NCBI GenBank assembly: GCA_041402125.1
Contig: JAWKSY010000009.1
Coordinates: forward strand, 131,219-195,218
DNA from: JAWKSY01 sp041402125
Lineage (GTDB): Bacteria > Planctomycetota > GCA-002687715 > DRQF01
Direction: 5' to 3'
DNA length: 64,000 nucleotides
Made by a program: the position numbers and the translations under genes. Under the pieces are notes generated by a model. That model did not search any database. It worked only from the letters and a program-made list of their open reading frames with translations, and had not been told where the DNA came from. This document shows, in pieces, positions 8,729-15,787 of this stretch; position 1 is the first letter of the stretch, and every line of letters begins with the position of its first letter.

Positions 8729-9088
8729 GTGACCGTTCCCCCCCTCGCCCAGACCGTGGGCCTGCTCGTCTGCTCCAACGTCTTCATGACCTTCGCCTGG
8801 TACGCCCATCTCCGGAACCTGCCGCACCGGGCCTGGTACCTGGCGGCGCTCCTGAGCTGGGGTGTCGCGCTCTTCGAGTACCTCCTCCAGGTGCCGGCGA
8901 ACCGGATCGGATACTCGGTCCTGCGACTGGAGCAGCTGAAGATCCTGCAGGAGGTGATCTCGCTCGCGGTCTTCGTACCCTTCGCCGTGCTCTACATGAA
9001 GAAGGGGCTGACGCTCGACTACCTCTGGGCGAGTCTCTGCATCATGGGCGCGATCTACTTCGTCTTCCGCCCCGCCGCGGCGGCCTGA
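8729..9088 (+). CDS. DUF486 / DMT-like small membrane protein
   Basis: This 119-residue protein has four predicted membrane helices and matches what I recall of the DUF486 family: FMTFAWYAHL near the start, SWGVALFEYLLQVPANRIGY in the middle, and LEQLKILQEVISLAVFVPFA. The GTG at 8729 was chosen because GGAGGGCC lies just upstream and helix 1 follows directly. The family is related to drug/metabolite transporters, but no substrate is established. It ends 14 nt before the next gene and is probably cotranscribed with it. Confidence 0.78.
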   Translation: MTVPPLAQTVGLLVCSNVFMTFAWYAHLRNLPHRAWYLAALLSWGVALFEYLLQVPANRIGYSVLRLEQLKILQEVISLAVFVPFAVLYMKKGLTLDYLWASLCIMGAIYFVFRPAAAA

Positions 9089-9102
9089 CCGGAGCCTCCT
9101 CG

Positions 9103-9375
9103 ATGGACTCGAAGCTCTTCGCCAGCGTCTTCGCCACGGTCTTCCTCGCCGAGATCGGCGACAAGACCCAGCTCGCGACCATGCTCTTCGCCGCCGACGC
9201 CCGGGAGAAGAAGTTGACCGTCTTCGCGGCGTCCGCGGCCGCGCTCGTCTGCGCGGCCGCGATCGGCGTCGCGGCGGGAGCCCTCGTCTCCCAGGTCGTC
9301 CCGCCCGCGGTGCTGCGCTGGGTGGCCGGGCTCGGATTCGTGGCCGTCGGCATCGTGGTGATCGTCCGCGGCTGA
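9103..9375 (+). CDS. Half-size GDT1/TMEM165 (UPF0016) family cation transporter
   Basis: The 90-residue protein has three membrane helices and one copy of the family signature E-x-G-D-K-T (AEIGDKTQLATMLFAA, residues 14-30). Full-length GDT1 proteins carry two such halves with six helices, so this single-repeat form would have to act as a dimer or with another subunit. Members transport Mn2+ or Ca2+ in exchange for protons. The ATG at 9103 follows GGAG at normal distance. The next gene downstream is convergent. Confidence 0.82.
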   Translation: MDSKLFASVFATVFLAEIGDKTQLATMLFAADAREKKLTVFAASAAALVCAAAIGVAAGALVSQVVPPAVLRWVAGLGFVAVGIVVIVRG

Positions 9376-9415
9376 ACCGTCCGCGACCCGTCGCGACCGG
9401 CTCCGTCCCGCCGCC

Positions 9416-9997
9416 TCAGCGGGCGCGTTCGTCGACGTAGCGACGGACGCGCTCGACGTAGGCATCGGTCGAGAGGCCCATCGCGCGCGCTTCCTTCTCG
9501 GCCGCCTCGAAGTCCGCGCCCTCGTCCAGCACGCGCCAGGCGATCCACATCGGCCCGACGCGATTGCCGCTCTTGCAGTGGAAGAGCGCGGGGCGGGGGA
9601 GATCCCGGAGGAGCTCGCGGCCCCGATCGAGGAGCGCGTCGTCGAGCTCCTCGACGCCGTTCCAGGGCACCGCGACGTAGTCCATCCCGGCCGCCTCGAC
9701 GGCCGCGCGCTCGTCGAAGTCCACGGCCTCGGAGGGGCGGCGGAAGTTGACGACGGAGGCGAGGCCGCGCTCGGCGCCGGCCTTCAGCTCGGCCTCGGTC
9801 GGCTGGGCCGAGACGAGCCGCCCCTCGAAGGCGTGGAGCGTGGTCGGTCCCCCGAGCGAGGTCGTCCCGAGGCTCGCCGGTCCGGACGGGTCGAGGGCGT
9901 CCGTCGCGCCGGAGTCGGACGTCGGCGCGGCTTCTCCGGAGCAGCCGGGGGCGATCGCGAGCAGGCCGGCGAGGAGGAGGGCGGACAGGGGCTTCAT
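9416..9997 (-). CDS. Lipoprotein phosphatase of the dual-specificity/DUF442 type
   Basis: The 193-residue product starts with a signal peptide and lipobox (LAGLLAIAPGC). The rest resembles the cyanobacterial-type dual-specificity phosphatase domain: STVVNFRRP-like strand (SVVNFRRPSEA), then the PTP loop H-C-K-S-G-N-R-V-G (C-x5-R) near residue 150, and a C-terminal helical part. The catalytic aspartate is not obvious. Being an exported lipoprotein, its substrate should be outside the cytoplasm. Its ATG overlaps the stop codon of the upstream glycosyltransferase (ATGA), indicating translational coupling, so it may modify or regulate glycan assembly; that is inference. Confidence 0.8.
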   Translation of the reverse strand: MKPLSALLLAGLLAIAPGCSGEAAPTSDSGATDALDPSGPASLGTTSLGGPTTLHAFEGRLVSAQPTEAELKAGAERGLASVVNFRRPSEAVDFDERAAVEAAGMDYVAVPWNGVEELDDALLDRGRELLRDLPRPALFHCKSGNRVGPMWIAWRVLDEGADFEAAEKEARAMGLSTDAYVERVRRYVDERAR

Positions 9998-10953
9998 GGC
10001 GAGTTCTCCTTCGGGTGGGGGGCGGTGGCGTCCGCCGCGGCCCGGCGGGCGCGCGAACGGAGGAAGGACAGGAAGTAGCGGCGCCGGAAGGCGGGATCGC
10101 GTGGAGCGAGACCGGCGGCGCGGGCCGCGCGCCAGGTCTCCCGGTAGTCCCGGCCGAGGCCCATGCGATACAGCGCCCGCAGGCGGTCGCCGTACTCGGA
10201 GCGGCGGAGGACCGCCATGCGCTCCGGTCCGAGCGCGGCGTGGACCTCGGGTCGGGCCTCGAGGGCGCGGCTGACGACGTTCCAGTGCTCCGCGATCGCG
10301 TCCCAGCGTTCCCGGACGCGATCGGAGGCGTCGGGAAGAACGTCCGTCACGACGGCGCCGCAGCCGCGGAACTCGACCGTCGTCAGGAGGCGAAGGAAGA
10401 GCTCGGTGTACTCGCGCGAGAGGAGGGACTCGTCGAAGAGTCCACGTTCCCGCCAGAGGGACCGCCGCGCGAGGAGCCCGTTGCAGTGGAGCCAGCGCGC
10501 GTCGTGGAGGTAGTCGTCGGGCCCGGGGCGAGCGCCCCGGGCGAGAGGGTCGGGGCCGCCTTCGCGACGACGCGGGGGGCGGCCCGAACGGAGGCCGAAG
10601 ACCACTCCGTCGAAGTCCGGGTCCTCGCGAAAGAGGGCGAGTCTCCGCTCGACCGCGTCGGGAAGGAGGCGATCGTCGGAATCGAGGAAACCGACGAACT
10701 CGGCCGCGCACTCCCGCACGCCCCGGTTCCGGGAGGCCGAGCGCTGGAGGTTGCGGGGATTGACGAGGACGCTCACCCGGGTCGGAAAGCGCATCCGCAG
10801 GAACTCCGCCGTCCCGTCGGTGGAGCCGTCGTCGACGACGACCGCGGTCGTGGCGGCGTGGCTCTGCGCGAGGACCGATTCGACCGCCCGCGCCGCGAGC
10901 TCGCGGCGCTGATAGGTCGGGATCACGATCGCCACGGATTCGTCGCCGGTCAT
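9994..10953 (-). CDS. Family 2 glycosyltransferase
   Basis: This 319-residue GT-A enzyme starts VAIVIPTYQRRELAARAVES and has VVVDDGSTDGTAEFL near residue 35 and the divalent-metal motif FLDSDDRLLPDA near residue 90. The acceptor region near residue 165 (GLFDESLLSREYTELFLRLL) is typical of the family. It probably transfers a hexose to a surface glycan. It is the first gene of a two-gene unit with the lipoprotein phosphatase (4-nt overlap). Confidence 0.87.
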   Translation of the reverse strand: MTGDESVAIVIPTYQRRELAARAVESVLAQSHAATTAVVVDDGSTDGTAEFLRMRFPTRVSVLVNPRNLQRSASRNRGVRECAAEFVGFLDSDDRLLPDAVERRLALFREDPDFDGVVFGLRSGRPPRRREGGPDPLARGARPGPDDYLHDARWLHCNGLLARRSLWRERGLFDESLLSREYTELFLRLLTTVEFRGCGAVVTDVLPDASDRVRERWDAIAEHWNVVSRALEARPEVHAALGPERMAVLRRSEYGDRLRALYRMGLGRDYRETWRAARAAGLAPRDPAFRRRYFLSFLRSRARRAAADATAPHPKENSP

Positions 10954-10971
10954 CGGAGCTCCTCGGCCGGG

Positions 10972-10977
10972 ATCATA
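10972..10977 (-). promoter_or_regulatory. Candidate -10 element TATGAT (minus strand)
   Basis: Read on the minus strand the sequence is TATGAT, 18 nt upstream of the ATG of the GT2 gene at 10953, with GGCCGAGGAGC as ribosome binding site between. No clear -35 is seen. Confidence 0.45.
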
Positions 10978-11057
10978 GCAGCCGGGCTCGCGGGGTCGGA
11001 GCGCGTCGCGGCGACGGACCGGATCGGAGTCCGTTGCGGGAATCGCCCCCGATCCGA

Positions 11058-11063
11058 CATGAT
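11058..11063 (+). promoter_or_regulatory. Possible -10 (CATGAT) of a leaderless transcript
   Basis: CATGAT ends exactly 6 nt before ATG 11070 and no ribosome binding site is visible (GCCCCC precedes the start). The spacing equals that of the clearer TAGACT and TAGGCT elements at 37735 and 44569, which suggests that transcription begins at the start codon. The first base departs from the TANNNT consensus. Confidence 0.35.
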
Positions 11064-11069
11064 GCCCCC

Positions 11070-12308
11070 ATGATCAGGCTGACGGTCTACGAGGACGAAC
11101 GCGTCGAGGAGCGGATCTTCGAGGGGAGCGCCGTGGACATCGGCCGCTCCCGGGAATGCGACCTCTTCTTCGCGGACGAGCGGCTCCTGTCCCGCCGGCA
11201 CTGCCGGCTCCGCCTCGTCGACGGCCACTGCGAGATCGAGGATCTCTCGAGTCGCAACGGGCTCCGCGTCAACGGCATCTTCCTCCAGCGGGGCATCCTC
11301 GAGGTCGGGGACGAGGTGGCGCTCGGCAGCGTCCGCGTCGAGCTCGTGGCCTACGGCCCCGACGAGTCGGAACCCGAGCGCGTCCGACCCTGCCTCGAGT
11401 GCGGCCACCTCATGCCCTTCAGCGCCCCCACCTGCCCCCGCTGTTCGCAGGGGACGCCGCCCCGTCTGAAGCGCCGCATCCTCGCCCCGGACGCGATCCC
11501 GGGCTACCGACTCCTCCGCCGTCTGGGCGCGGGGGGCATGGGCATCGTCTTCGAGGCCGAGCGGTCGAAGGACGGCTCGACCTGCGCGCTCAAGGTCCTG
11601 AAGCCGCACCTCGCCCGGCATCCCGCCTACCTCGCGCGCTACGTCGAGGAGACTCGCGTCCTGACCCTCTTCCGCCACGACAACATCGTGCGGGTCGAGG
11701 ACCACGGCACCTCGGGCGATCTCGTCTACATCGACATGGAGCTCGTCCGGGGCGAGTCCGTGCGCCACCTCATCCGGGTCGGCGGCCCGATCCCGGAGCG
11801 GCGAGCCCTGAAGATGATCTGGGAGATCACGCTGGCGCTCGACTACGCGGCGCGGCAACGCGTCATCCACGGCGACGTGAAGCCCAGCAACTTCCTCCTC
11901 GACGAGAAGGGCACGGCGAAGCTCTGCGACTTCGGCCTCGCCCGCTTCCACGAGCTCGGGTCGCCCCTGAAGCACGCGGGGATGAGTCCCGAGCACTCCG
12001 GACGCAAGGGGACGGCGGCGTACGCGGCCCCCGAACGCCTCCTCACCGCGATCAAGCCGAACGCCGTCGGCGACATCTACAGCCTGGGCGTCAGCCTCTA
12101 TCAGATGCTCACCGGCGTGCTGCCTTTCGGCAGCAACCGTTTCGCCAGCCGGCGCGCCCGCCCCGAACCGCCCGATCTCCGCGAGCTCGCCCCCGCCACC
12201 CGGGCCGCCACCGCCATGCTCGTGGCGCACATGATGGAGGCCGACCCCGCCCGTCGCTACCAGAGCTACCGCGAGCTCCAGGACGACCTCGCCCTCCTCC
12301 TCGACTGA
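11070..12308 (+). CDS. FHA - zinc ribbon - serine/threonine protein kinase
   Basis: The 412-residue protein has an N-terminal FHA domain (DIGRSRECDLFF, LLSRRHCRL, SSRNGLRVNG; residues 10-90), a four-cysteine ribbon (C-L-E-C and C-P-R-C, residues 108-128) and a Hanks-type kinase domain from about 145. The kinase has the glycine loop LGAGGMGIVFEAE, lysine in CALKVL, catalytic loop HGDVKPSNFLL, DFGLA and AAPE. The usual HRD is HGD: the aspartate is kept but the arginine is lost, so activation-loop control probably differs. There is no membrane segment. The FHA domain should bind phosphothreonine, possibly its own. ATG 11070 is favoured over an upstream GTG because the FHA domain starts there. 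Confidence 0.88.
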   Translation: MIRLTVYEDERVEERIFEGSAVDIGRSRECDLFFADERLLSRRHCRLRLVDGHCEIEDLSSRNGLRVNGIFLQRGILEVGDEVALGSVRVELVAYGPDESEPERVRPCLECGHLMPFSAPTCPRCSQGTPPRLKRRILAPDAIPGYRLLRRLGAGGMGIVFEAERSKDGSTCALKVLKPHLARHPAYLARYVEETRVLTLFRHDNIVRVEDHGTSGDLVYIDMELVRGESVRHLIRVGGPIPERRALKMIWEITLALDYAARQRVIHGDVKPSNFLLDEKGTAKLCDFGLARFHELGSPLKHAGMSPEHSGRKGTAAYAAPERLLTAIKPNAVGDIYSLGVSLYQMLTGVLPFGSNRFASRRARPEPPDLRELAPATRAATAMLVAHMMEADPARRYQSYRELQDDLALLLD

Positions 12309-12323
12309 ACCGGAGCCGACCCG

Positions 12324-12638
12324 ATGAGCGACCGCGACGACAAGATCACCTGCCGCACGCCGACGCCCGGGAAGACGCCCGTCCGCATCCCCCGCTGGAA
12401 GTACGACGCGCTTCGCGCCGCGATCCTCGCCGCGACGCCGCGCCGCGGCGAGGGCGTCCTCTTCGGCGAGCTCTCCGAGGCCGTGGCCGACCGGCTCGAC
12501 GACGACGTCCTCTCGCGCCTCGGCTCGATCCCCTGGCACGTGACGACGGTGAAGCTCGACCTCGAATGCCGCGGCGAGCTGCACCGCGTCGCCGGCGCGC
12601 GCCCGCAGCGTCTGCTCCGCGGACCGGGGCCGGTCTAG
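12324..12638 (+). CDS. Small conserved protein, DUF6958-like
   Basis: The 104-residue protein contains IPRWKYDALRAAIL, a central helical region with L-x-x-I-P-W-H-V-T-T-V-K-L-D-L, and a C-terminal PQRLLRGP. This resembles a small family often annotated DUF6958, with no known activity; the name is from memory. It follows the kinase gene by 15 nt and is probably in the same transcript. The stop codon overlaps that of the convergent gene. Confidence 0.62.
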   Translation: MSDRDDKITCRTPTPGKTPVRIPRWKYDALRAAILAATPRRGEGVLFGELSEAVADRLDDDVLSRLGSIPWHVTTVKLDLECRGELHRVAGARPQRLLRGPGPV

Positions 12639-13318
12639 CGCGGCGGGGTGTCGAAGGGGCCGCGGAGGTCGAGCTGGCCCGAGTCCGAGGCGGTGATGAG
12701 GTAGGACTTGCCCGGGACGAGCTCGGTCGAGACGGCCTTGCACTGGACGACCTCGATGCCCTCCGCGCGGGCGGCGGCGGGGTCGGTGGCGAAGCCCCAG
12801 AAGCCGCGCCAGAGCTCGCGCTCGACCTCGGAGGGCGTCTCGCTCACGCGGTAGCTCGGCGGGACCGGGTGCTCCGGGTCGGCGAAGGAGTAGCCGGCCT
12901 CGGGCGCGGTGTGCTCACCGTAGGCGCGGCGGAACAGGAGGAGGCTCTTGCCGGCGAGGGGATCGCGGCGAGCCTCGGCCGAGAAGGTCATGACCAGCGC
13001 CTCGAAGCGCGGCTGGCGGCCCGCGAGCTCGATCTCGCGCGGCTCGTAGCGTCCCTCCCCGTCGGCGGTGAGCTCCTCCCACACGACGCGGGTGCGGTAG
13101 CGCCGGGTCACCGGATCGACGGACTGGTCGAGGACGCGGATGAGGGCCCGGCGATCGGGAAGGCTGAGGGCGGCGAGCTCCTCGCGGACGCGGCGCGTCT
13201 CGGCCGCGCGGTCGGTCTCGAGGAAGCCCGGGATCCCGCCGCGCCGCCAGGTCTGCCAGCCGACGACACCGCCGCCGACGAGGAGCACGAGGAGGGCGAT
13301 TCGTGAGATGCGGGACAT
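12635..13318 (-). CDS. Membrane-anchored protein of unknown function
   Basis: The 227-residue protein has an N-terminal hydrophobic segment (ISRIALLVLLVGGGVVGW) and then a soluble, charged, mixed alpha/beta domain that should face the periplasm. No family or catalytic motif is recognised. A TATGAT -10 lies 28 nt upstream on the minus strand. It overlaps the preceding plus-strand gene tail to tail by 4 nt. Confidence 0.7.
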   Translation of the reverse strand: MSRISRIALLVLLVGGGVVGWQTWRRGGIPGFLETDRAAETRRVREELAALSLPDRRALIRVLDQSVDPVTRRYRTRVVWEELTADGEGRYEPREIELAGRQPRFEALVMTFSAEARRDPLAGKSLLLFRRAYGEHTAPEAGYSFADPEHPVPPSYRVSETPSEVERELWRGFWGFATDPAAARAEGIEVVQCKAVSTELVPGKSYLITASDSGQLDLRGPFDTPPR

Positions 13319-13344
13319 GGCGGGTTTCCTCGGGTCGAGCCGAT

Positions 13345-13351
13345 TATCATA
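13345..13351. promoter_or_regulatory. Overlapping divergent -10 elements
   Basis: The short AT-rich ATTATCATAG contains TATCAT on the plus strand (13345-13350) and TATGAT on the minus strand (13351-13346). They would serve the divergent genes starting at 13453 and 13318. It is the only AT-rich spot in this gap. Confidence 0.45.
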
Positions 13352-13452
13352 GTGCCTCGCGCCCTCGGTGGAAGGGGCTTCGTATCCGCCCCCGCCCGCG
13401 CGACCCTTGCCCCGTGGGGCCCCTCGTTTCGCCCCCGGGCGGAGATCCCGTC

Positions 13453-14211
13453 TTGTCCCCTGTCGACTCCCGAGACGAAATCCCGGCGTCGGATCGCCAT
13501 CTGAGCTACCTCGGCCTCGCCGTGCCGGTGAGTTCGGCGATCCTGATCGTCTCGCTCGTCCTCTTCTTCGCCGGCGGCGACGCGGCGATGGAGGTGGTCG
13601 GGACCGCGCTCGCGACCGCGACCGTCGCGGGCAAGTTCGTGGTCATCCGGGGCATCCACCAGCAGGGCTTCTTCGACTCGCCCTACAAGCTCGCGCTGCT
13701 CGTCGTCTACCTCGATCTCGCGGTGGCGCTCATCGCGATCTACAACATCGGCATCCTCTACCGGATCCCCCGCTTCGGACGGAAGATCCAGGAGATGCAG
13801 CGCAACGGGAAGCGGATCCTCGCGCGCAATCCCTGGATGGGAAAAGTCACCTTCATCGGGATCGTCGCCTTCGTCATGTTCCCGCTCTCGGGGACGGGGG
13901 CGATCGGAGGGTCGATCTTCGCGCGCCTCCTCGGCGTCTCCCGCGTCCGCACCCTCGTCGCGATCGCGATCGGTTCCGTGCTCGGCGCCTTCCTGATGGC
14001 CCTGCTTGCCGACCTCTTCGGCGAGACGCTGCAGCGCTTCCAGGACAACCCCTTCAGTCTCGTGGGCGGGCTCGCCGCGATCGCGCTCGCGGTGTGGTGG
14101 CTCATCCGGATCGCGAATCGCGCCGCGCTCGGGGCCGAGGACGAGGAGTCGGAGGAGGCGATCGCGGAGGAGCGCCCCTCCGGATCCGCGGAGCGGGAGG
14201 AGGCGGTCTGA
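13453..14211 (+). CDS. Small multidrug export family (COG2426-like) membrane protein
   Basis: The product has about six membrane helices. Its conserved central part, IPRFGRKIQEM followed by GKVTFIGIVAFVMFPLSGTG and IGGSIFARLLGV, matches the family Pfam names Sm_multidrug_ex (COG2426), of unproven function. The C-terminus is acidic. The start is uncertain: a TTG at 13453 with GGCGGAG upstream gives 252 residues, while the frame stays open to 13303 with non-protein-like sequence. The leader/terminator region of the ThrE-like gene follows directly. Confidence 0.75.
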   Translation: MSPVDSRDEIPASDRHLSYLGLAVPVSSAILIVSLVLFFAGGDAAMEVVGTALATATVAGKFVVIRGIHQQGFFDSPYKLALLVVYLDLAVALIAIYNIGILYRIPRFGRKIQEMQRNGKRILARNPWMGKVTFIGIVAFVMFPLSGTGAIGGSIFARLLGVSRVRTLVAIAIGSVLGAFLMALLADLFGETLQRFQDNPFSLVGGLAAIALAVWWLIRIANRAALGAEDEESEEAIAEERPSGSAEREEAV

Positions 14212-14241
14212 TCACCGCCCCGCCCATTTCCGTCCCCCGCC

Positions 14242-14271
14242 TTGAAGCGTCGCCGCGGGGACTGCTATCCG
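14242..14271 (+). promoter_or_regulatory. Candidate promoter TTGAAG-18-TATCCG with extended -10
   Basis: TTGAAG (14242-14247) is followed after 18 nt by TATCCG (14266-14271), with TG one base before it (14263-14264) as in extended -10 promoters. The -10 ends 5 nt before the ATG of the short leader ORF at 14277, so the transcript would be leaderless or nearly so. Confidence 0.4.
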
Positions 14272-14276
14272 GGCCC

Positions 14277-14408
14277 ATGACGAAAGCGCTCCGCACTCCG
14301 CCGACCCCCGCCGCCGCGACGACTCCGCTCGCGATCCGGCCCGCGCTGCGCGTTCTCGCCGTCTGTCATCGATTCTCGCTGGAGTGGATGCGCGGCGGCG
14401 GCGACTGA
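14277..14408 (+). CDS. Short leader peptide upstream of the Thr/Ser exporter
   Basis: This 43-codon ORF starts with ATG right after a candidate -10 and ends 26 nt before an intrinsic terminator, the layout of an attenuation leader. Its N-terminal part has five threonines among 16 residues (MTKALRTPPTPAAATT) and many prolines; the C-terminal part reads CHRFSLEWMRGGGD. The threonines would fit control by threonyl-tRNA supply, since a Thr/Ser exporter follows, but they lie far from the hairpins, whereas Cys, His, Phe and Trp codons lie closer. It has no function of its own that I can see. Confidence 0.45.
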   Translation: MTKALRTPPTPAAATTPLAIRPALRVLAVCHRFSLEWMRGGGD

Positions 14409-14409
14409 T

Positions 14410-14426
14410 CTTCCCGGACGAGGAAG
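14410..14426 (+). promoter_or_regulatory. Hairpin between leader ORF and terminator
   Basis: CTTCC (14410-14414) and GGAAG (14422-14426) form a 5-bp stem with a 7-nt loop. A second GAAG copy at 14431-14434, just before the terminator, gives the first arm an alternative partner, as expected if exclusive structures are used. Confidence 0.4.
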
Positions 14427-14433
14427 TGAGGAA

Positions 14434-14467
14434 GCCGCATCCCGGACCCCGGGATCGCGGCTTTTTT
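14434..14467 (+). terminator. Intrinsic terminator (candidate attenuator) before the ThrE-like gene
   Basis: GCCGCATCCCGG and CCGGGAT-C-GCGGC pair over 12 bp with one bulged C and a 3-nt loop, followed by six T residues (14462-14467). It lies 23 nt before the start of the exporter gene and after a short ORF with its own promoter. It therefore sits between promoter and gene rather than after a long gene. Confidence 0.8.
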
Positions 14468-14490
14468 CGTGAGGTGATCGAGAGCGGACG

Positions 14491-15744
14491 ATGAGCGCAC
14501 GGGCGACGAAGGACCGGATGGTCGAGAAGGCGAAGGCGAGGGGAGACGAGGCGGCGATCCGCTTCGTGCTCGCGCTCGCGGAGTCGCTCCACCGCTACGG
14601 CACGCCGGCGGACCGCCTCGAGGAGAACCTCGCCCTCTGCTCCGCCCGACTCGGCCTGTCGGCGCAGTTCTTCGCCTCGCCGACCAGCATCCTCGCGAGC
14701 TTCGAGACGCGCCGGGGCGTCGTGTCGCGGATGCTCCGCGTGGCGGAAAGCGAGCTCAACCTCGAGAAGCTCGTGCGCGTGGACCGCGTCATCAGCCGGC
14801 TCGTGCGCGGCGAGATCGGCCCCGACGAGGCGCGGATCGGGCTCGAGGAGGTCGAGCGCGCGCCCGACCGCTTCGGTCCCGCGATGCGCGTCGCCGGCTT
14901 CGCGGCCGCGGCCACGCTCGTGGCCCGCCTCTTCGGCGGGGGAGCGGCCGAGCTCTTGCTCACGCTCCTCACCGCGTCCGTCATCGGCGTGACGGTCCAT
15001 CTGCTCGCGGCGAGCGATCGTATGCGACCGCTCGCGGTGGCGGTCGCGGCCGGGCTCGCCTCCGCGTCGGGCTTCGCCTTCCTCGGTCCCGTCGACGAGG
15101 CCGCGGCCTACGTCGTGACCGTCTCGAGCCTCATCCTGCTCATGCCCGGACTCAAGGTCACCATCGCGATGCGCGAGCTCGCCATGCAGCACCTCACCTC
15201 CGGCACGACGCGGATGATGGCCGCGCTGCGGACCCTCCTCGGCATGGCCTTCGGGGTGATCGGCGGCCGGCAGGCGGCGGCCGCCCTGCCGTCCCCGCCC
15301 GACTTCCTGCCCGGCTTCGAGCTGCCGGAGGCGACGCTCTGGGCGGCGGTCGCGCTCTTCCCCATCGCGCTCGTGGTCGACTTCCGGGCGCGATGGCGGG
15401 ATCTCCCCGTGATCGCCGCCGGCTGCTTCAGCGCCTACTTCGCGGCGAGCTGGGGTCGCTCCGTCTTCGGTCCCGAGATGGGCGCCTTCGTGGGATCACT
15501 CGCGGTGGGCGTCGCCGGGAACCTCTTCGCCCGCGTCTTCGACCGGCCCGCCAGCGTCCTGCAGATCCCCGGCGTCACGCTCCTCGTGCCGGGGAGCGTC
15601 GGCTTCCGCAGCGTCTTCCAGCTCCTCGACCACGACGCGGCCTCGGGCGTCGACGCGGCCTTCCGCATGGTGCTCGTGGGGACGGCGCTCGGGTCGGGGC
15701 TCATCGTCGCGAACGTGCTCGTCCCGCCGCGTCGCGCCCTCTGA
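14491..15744 (+). CDS. thrE: ThrE family threonine/serine exporter
   Basis: The 417-residue protein combines the two halves of the ThrE family. The N-terminal half has a cytoplasmic domain with FVLALAESLHRYGTPADRLEENL and then helices (DUF1212 type). The C-terminal half is a second helix bundle with VGSLAVGVAGNLFARVFDRPA and VTLLVPGSVGFRS (DUF3815 type). About ten membrane helices are expected. Characterised members export threonine and serine using the proton gradient; the substrate here is inferred from the family. It follows a leader ORF and intrinsic terminator, so expression is probably set by transcription attenuation. Confidence 0.85.
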   Translation: MSARATKDRMVEKAKARGDEAAIRFVLALAESLHRYGTPADRLEENLALCSARLGLSAQFFASPTSILASFETRRGVVSRMLRVAESELNLEKLVRVDRVISRLVRGEIGPDEARIGLEEVERAPDRFGPAMRVAGFAAAATLVARLFGGGAAELLLTLLTASVIGVTVHLLAASDRMRPLAVAVAAGLASASGFAFLGPVDEAAAYVVTVSSLILLMPGLKVTIAMRELAMQHLTSGTTRMMAALRTLLGMAFGVIGGRQAAAALPSPPDFLPGFELPEATLWAAVALFPIALVVDFRARWRDLPVIAAGCFSAYFAASWGRSVFGPEMGAFVGSLAVGVAGNLFARVFDRPASVLQIPGVTLLVPGSVGFRSVFQLLDHDAASGVDAAFRMVLVGTALGSGLIVANVLVPPRRAL

Positions 15745-15787
15745 CGGCCCTCGCCTCCGGGCGAAGCCGGCGGGCCTGCGATGCCTC

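Noticed and set aside
3629..10953. A complete capsule or secondary-metabolite gene cluster around the glycosyltransferases
   Set aside because: Only glycosyltransferases are present; there are no polymerase, flippase, nucleotide-sugar or polyketide/peptide synthetase genes in between.
10950..12743. 597-codon minus-strand open frame opposite the kinase
   Set aside because: The plus strand has all kinase and FHA motifs; the minus frame is antisense shadow.
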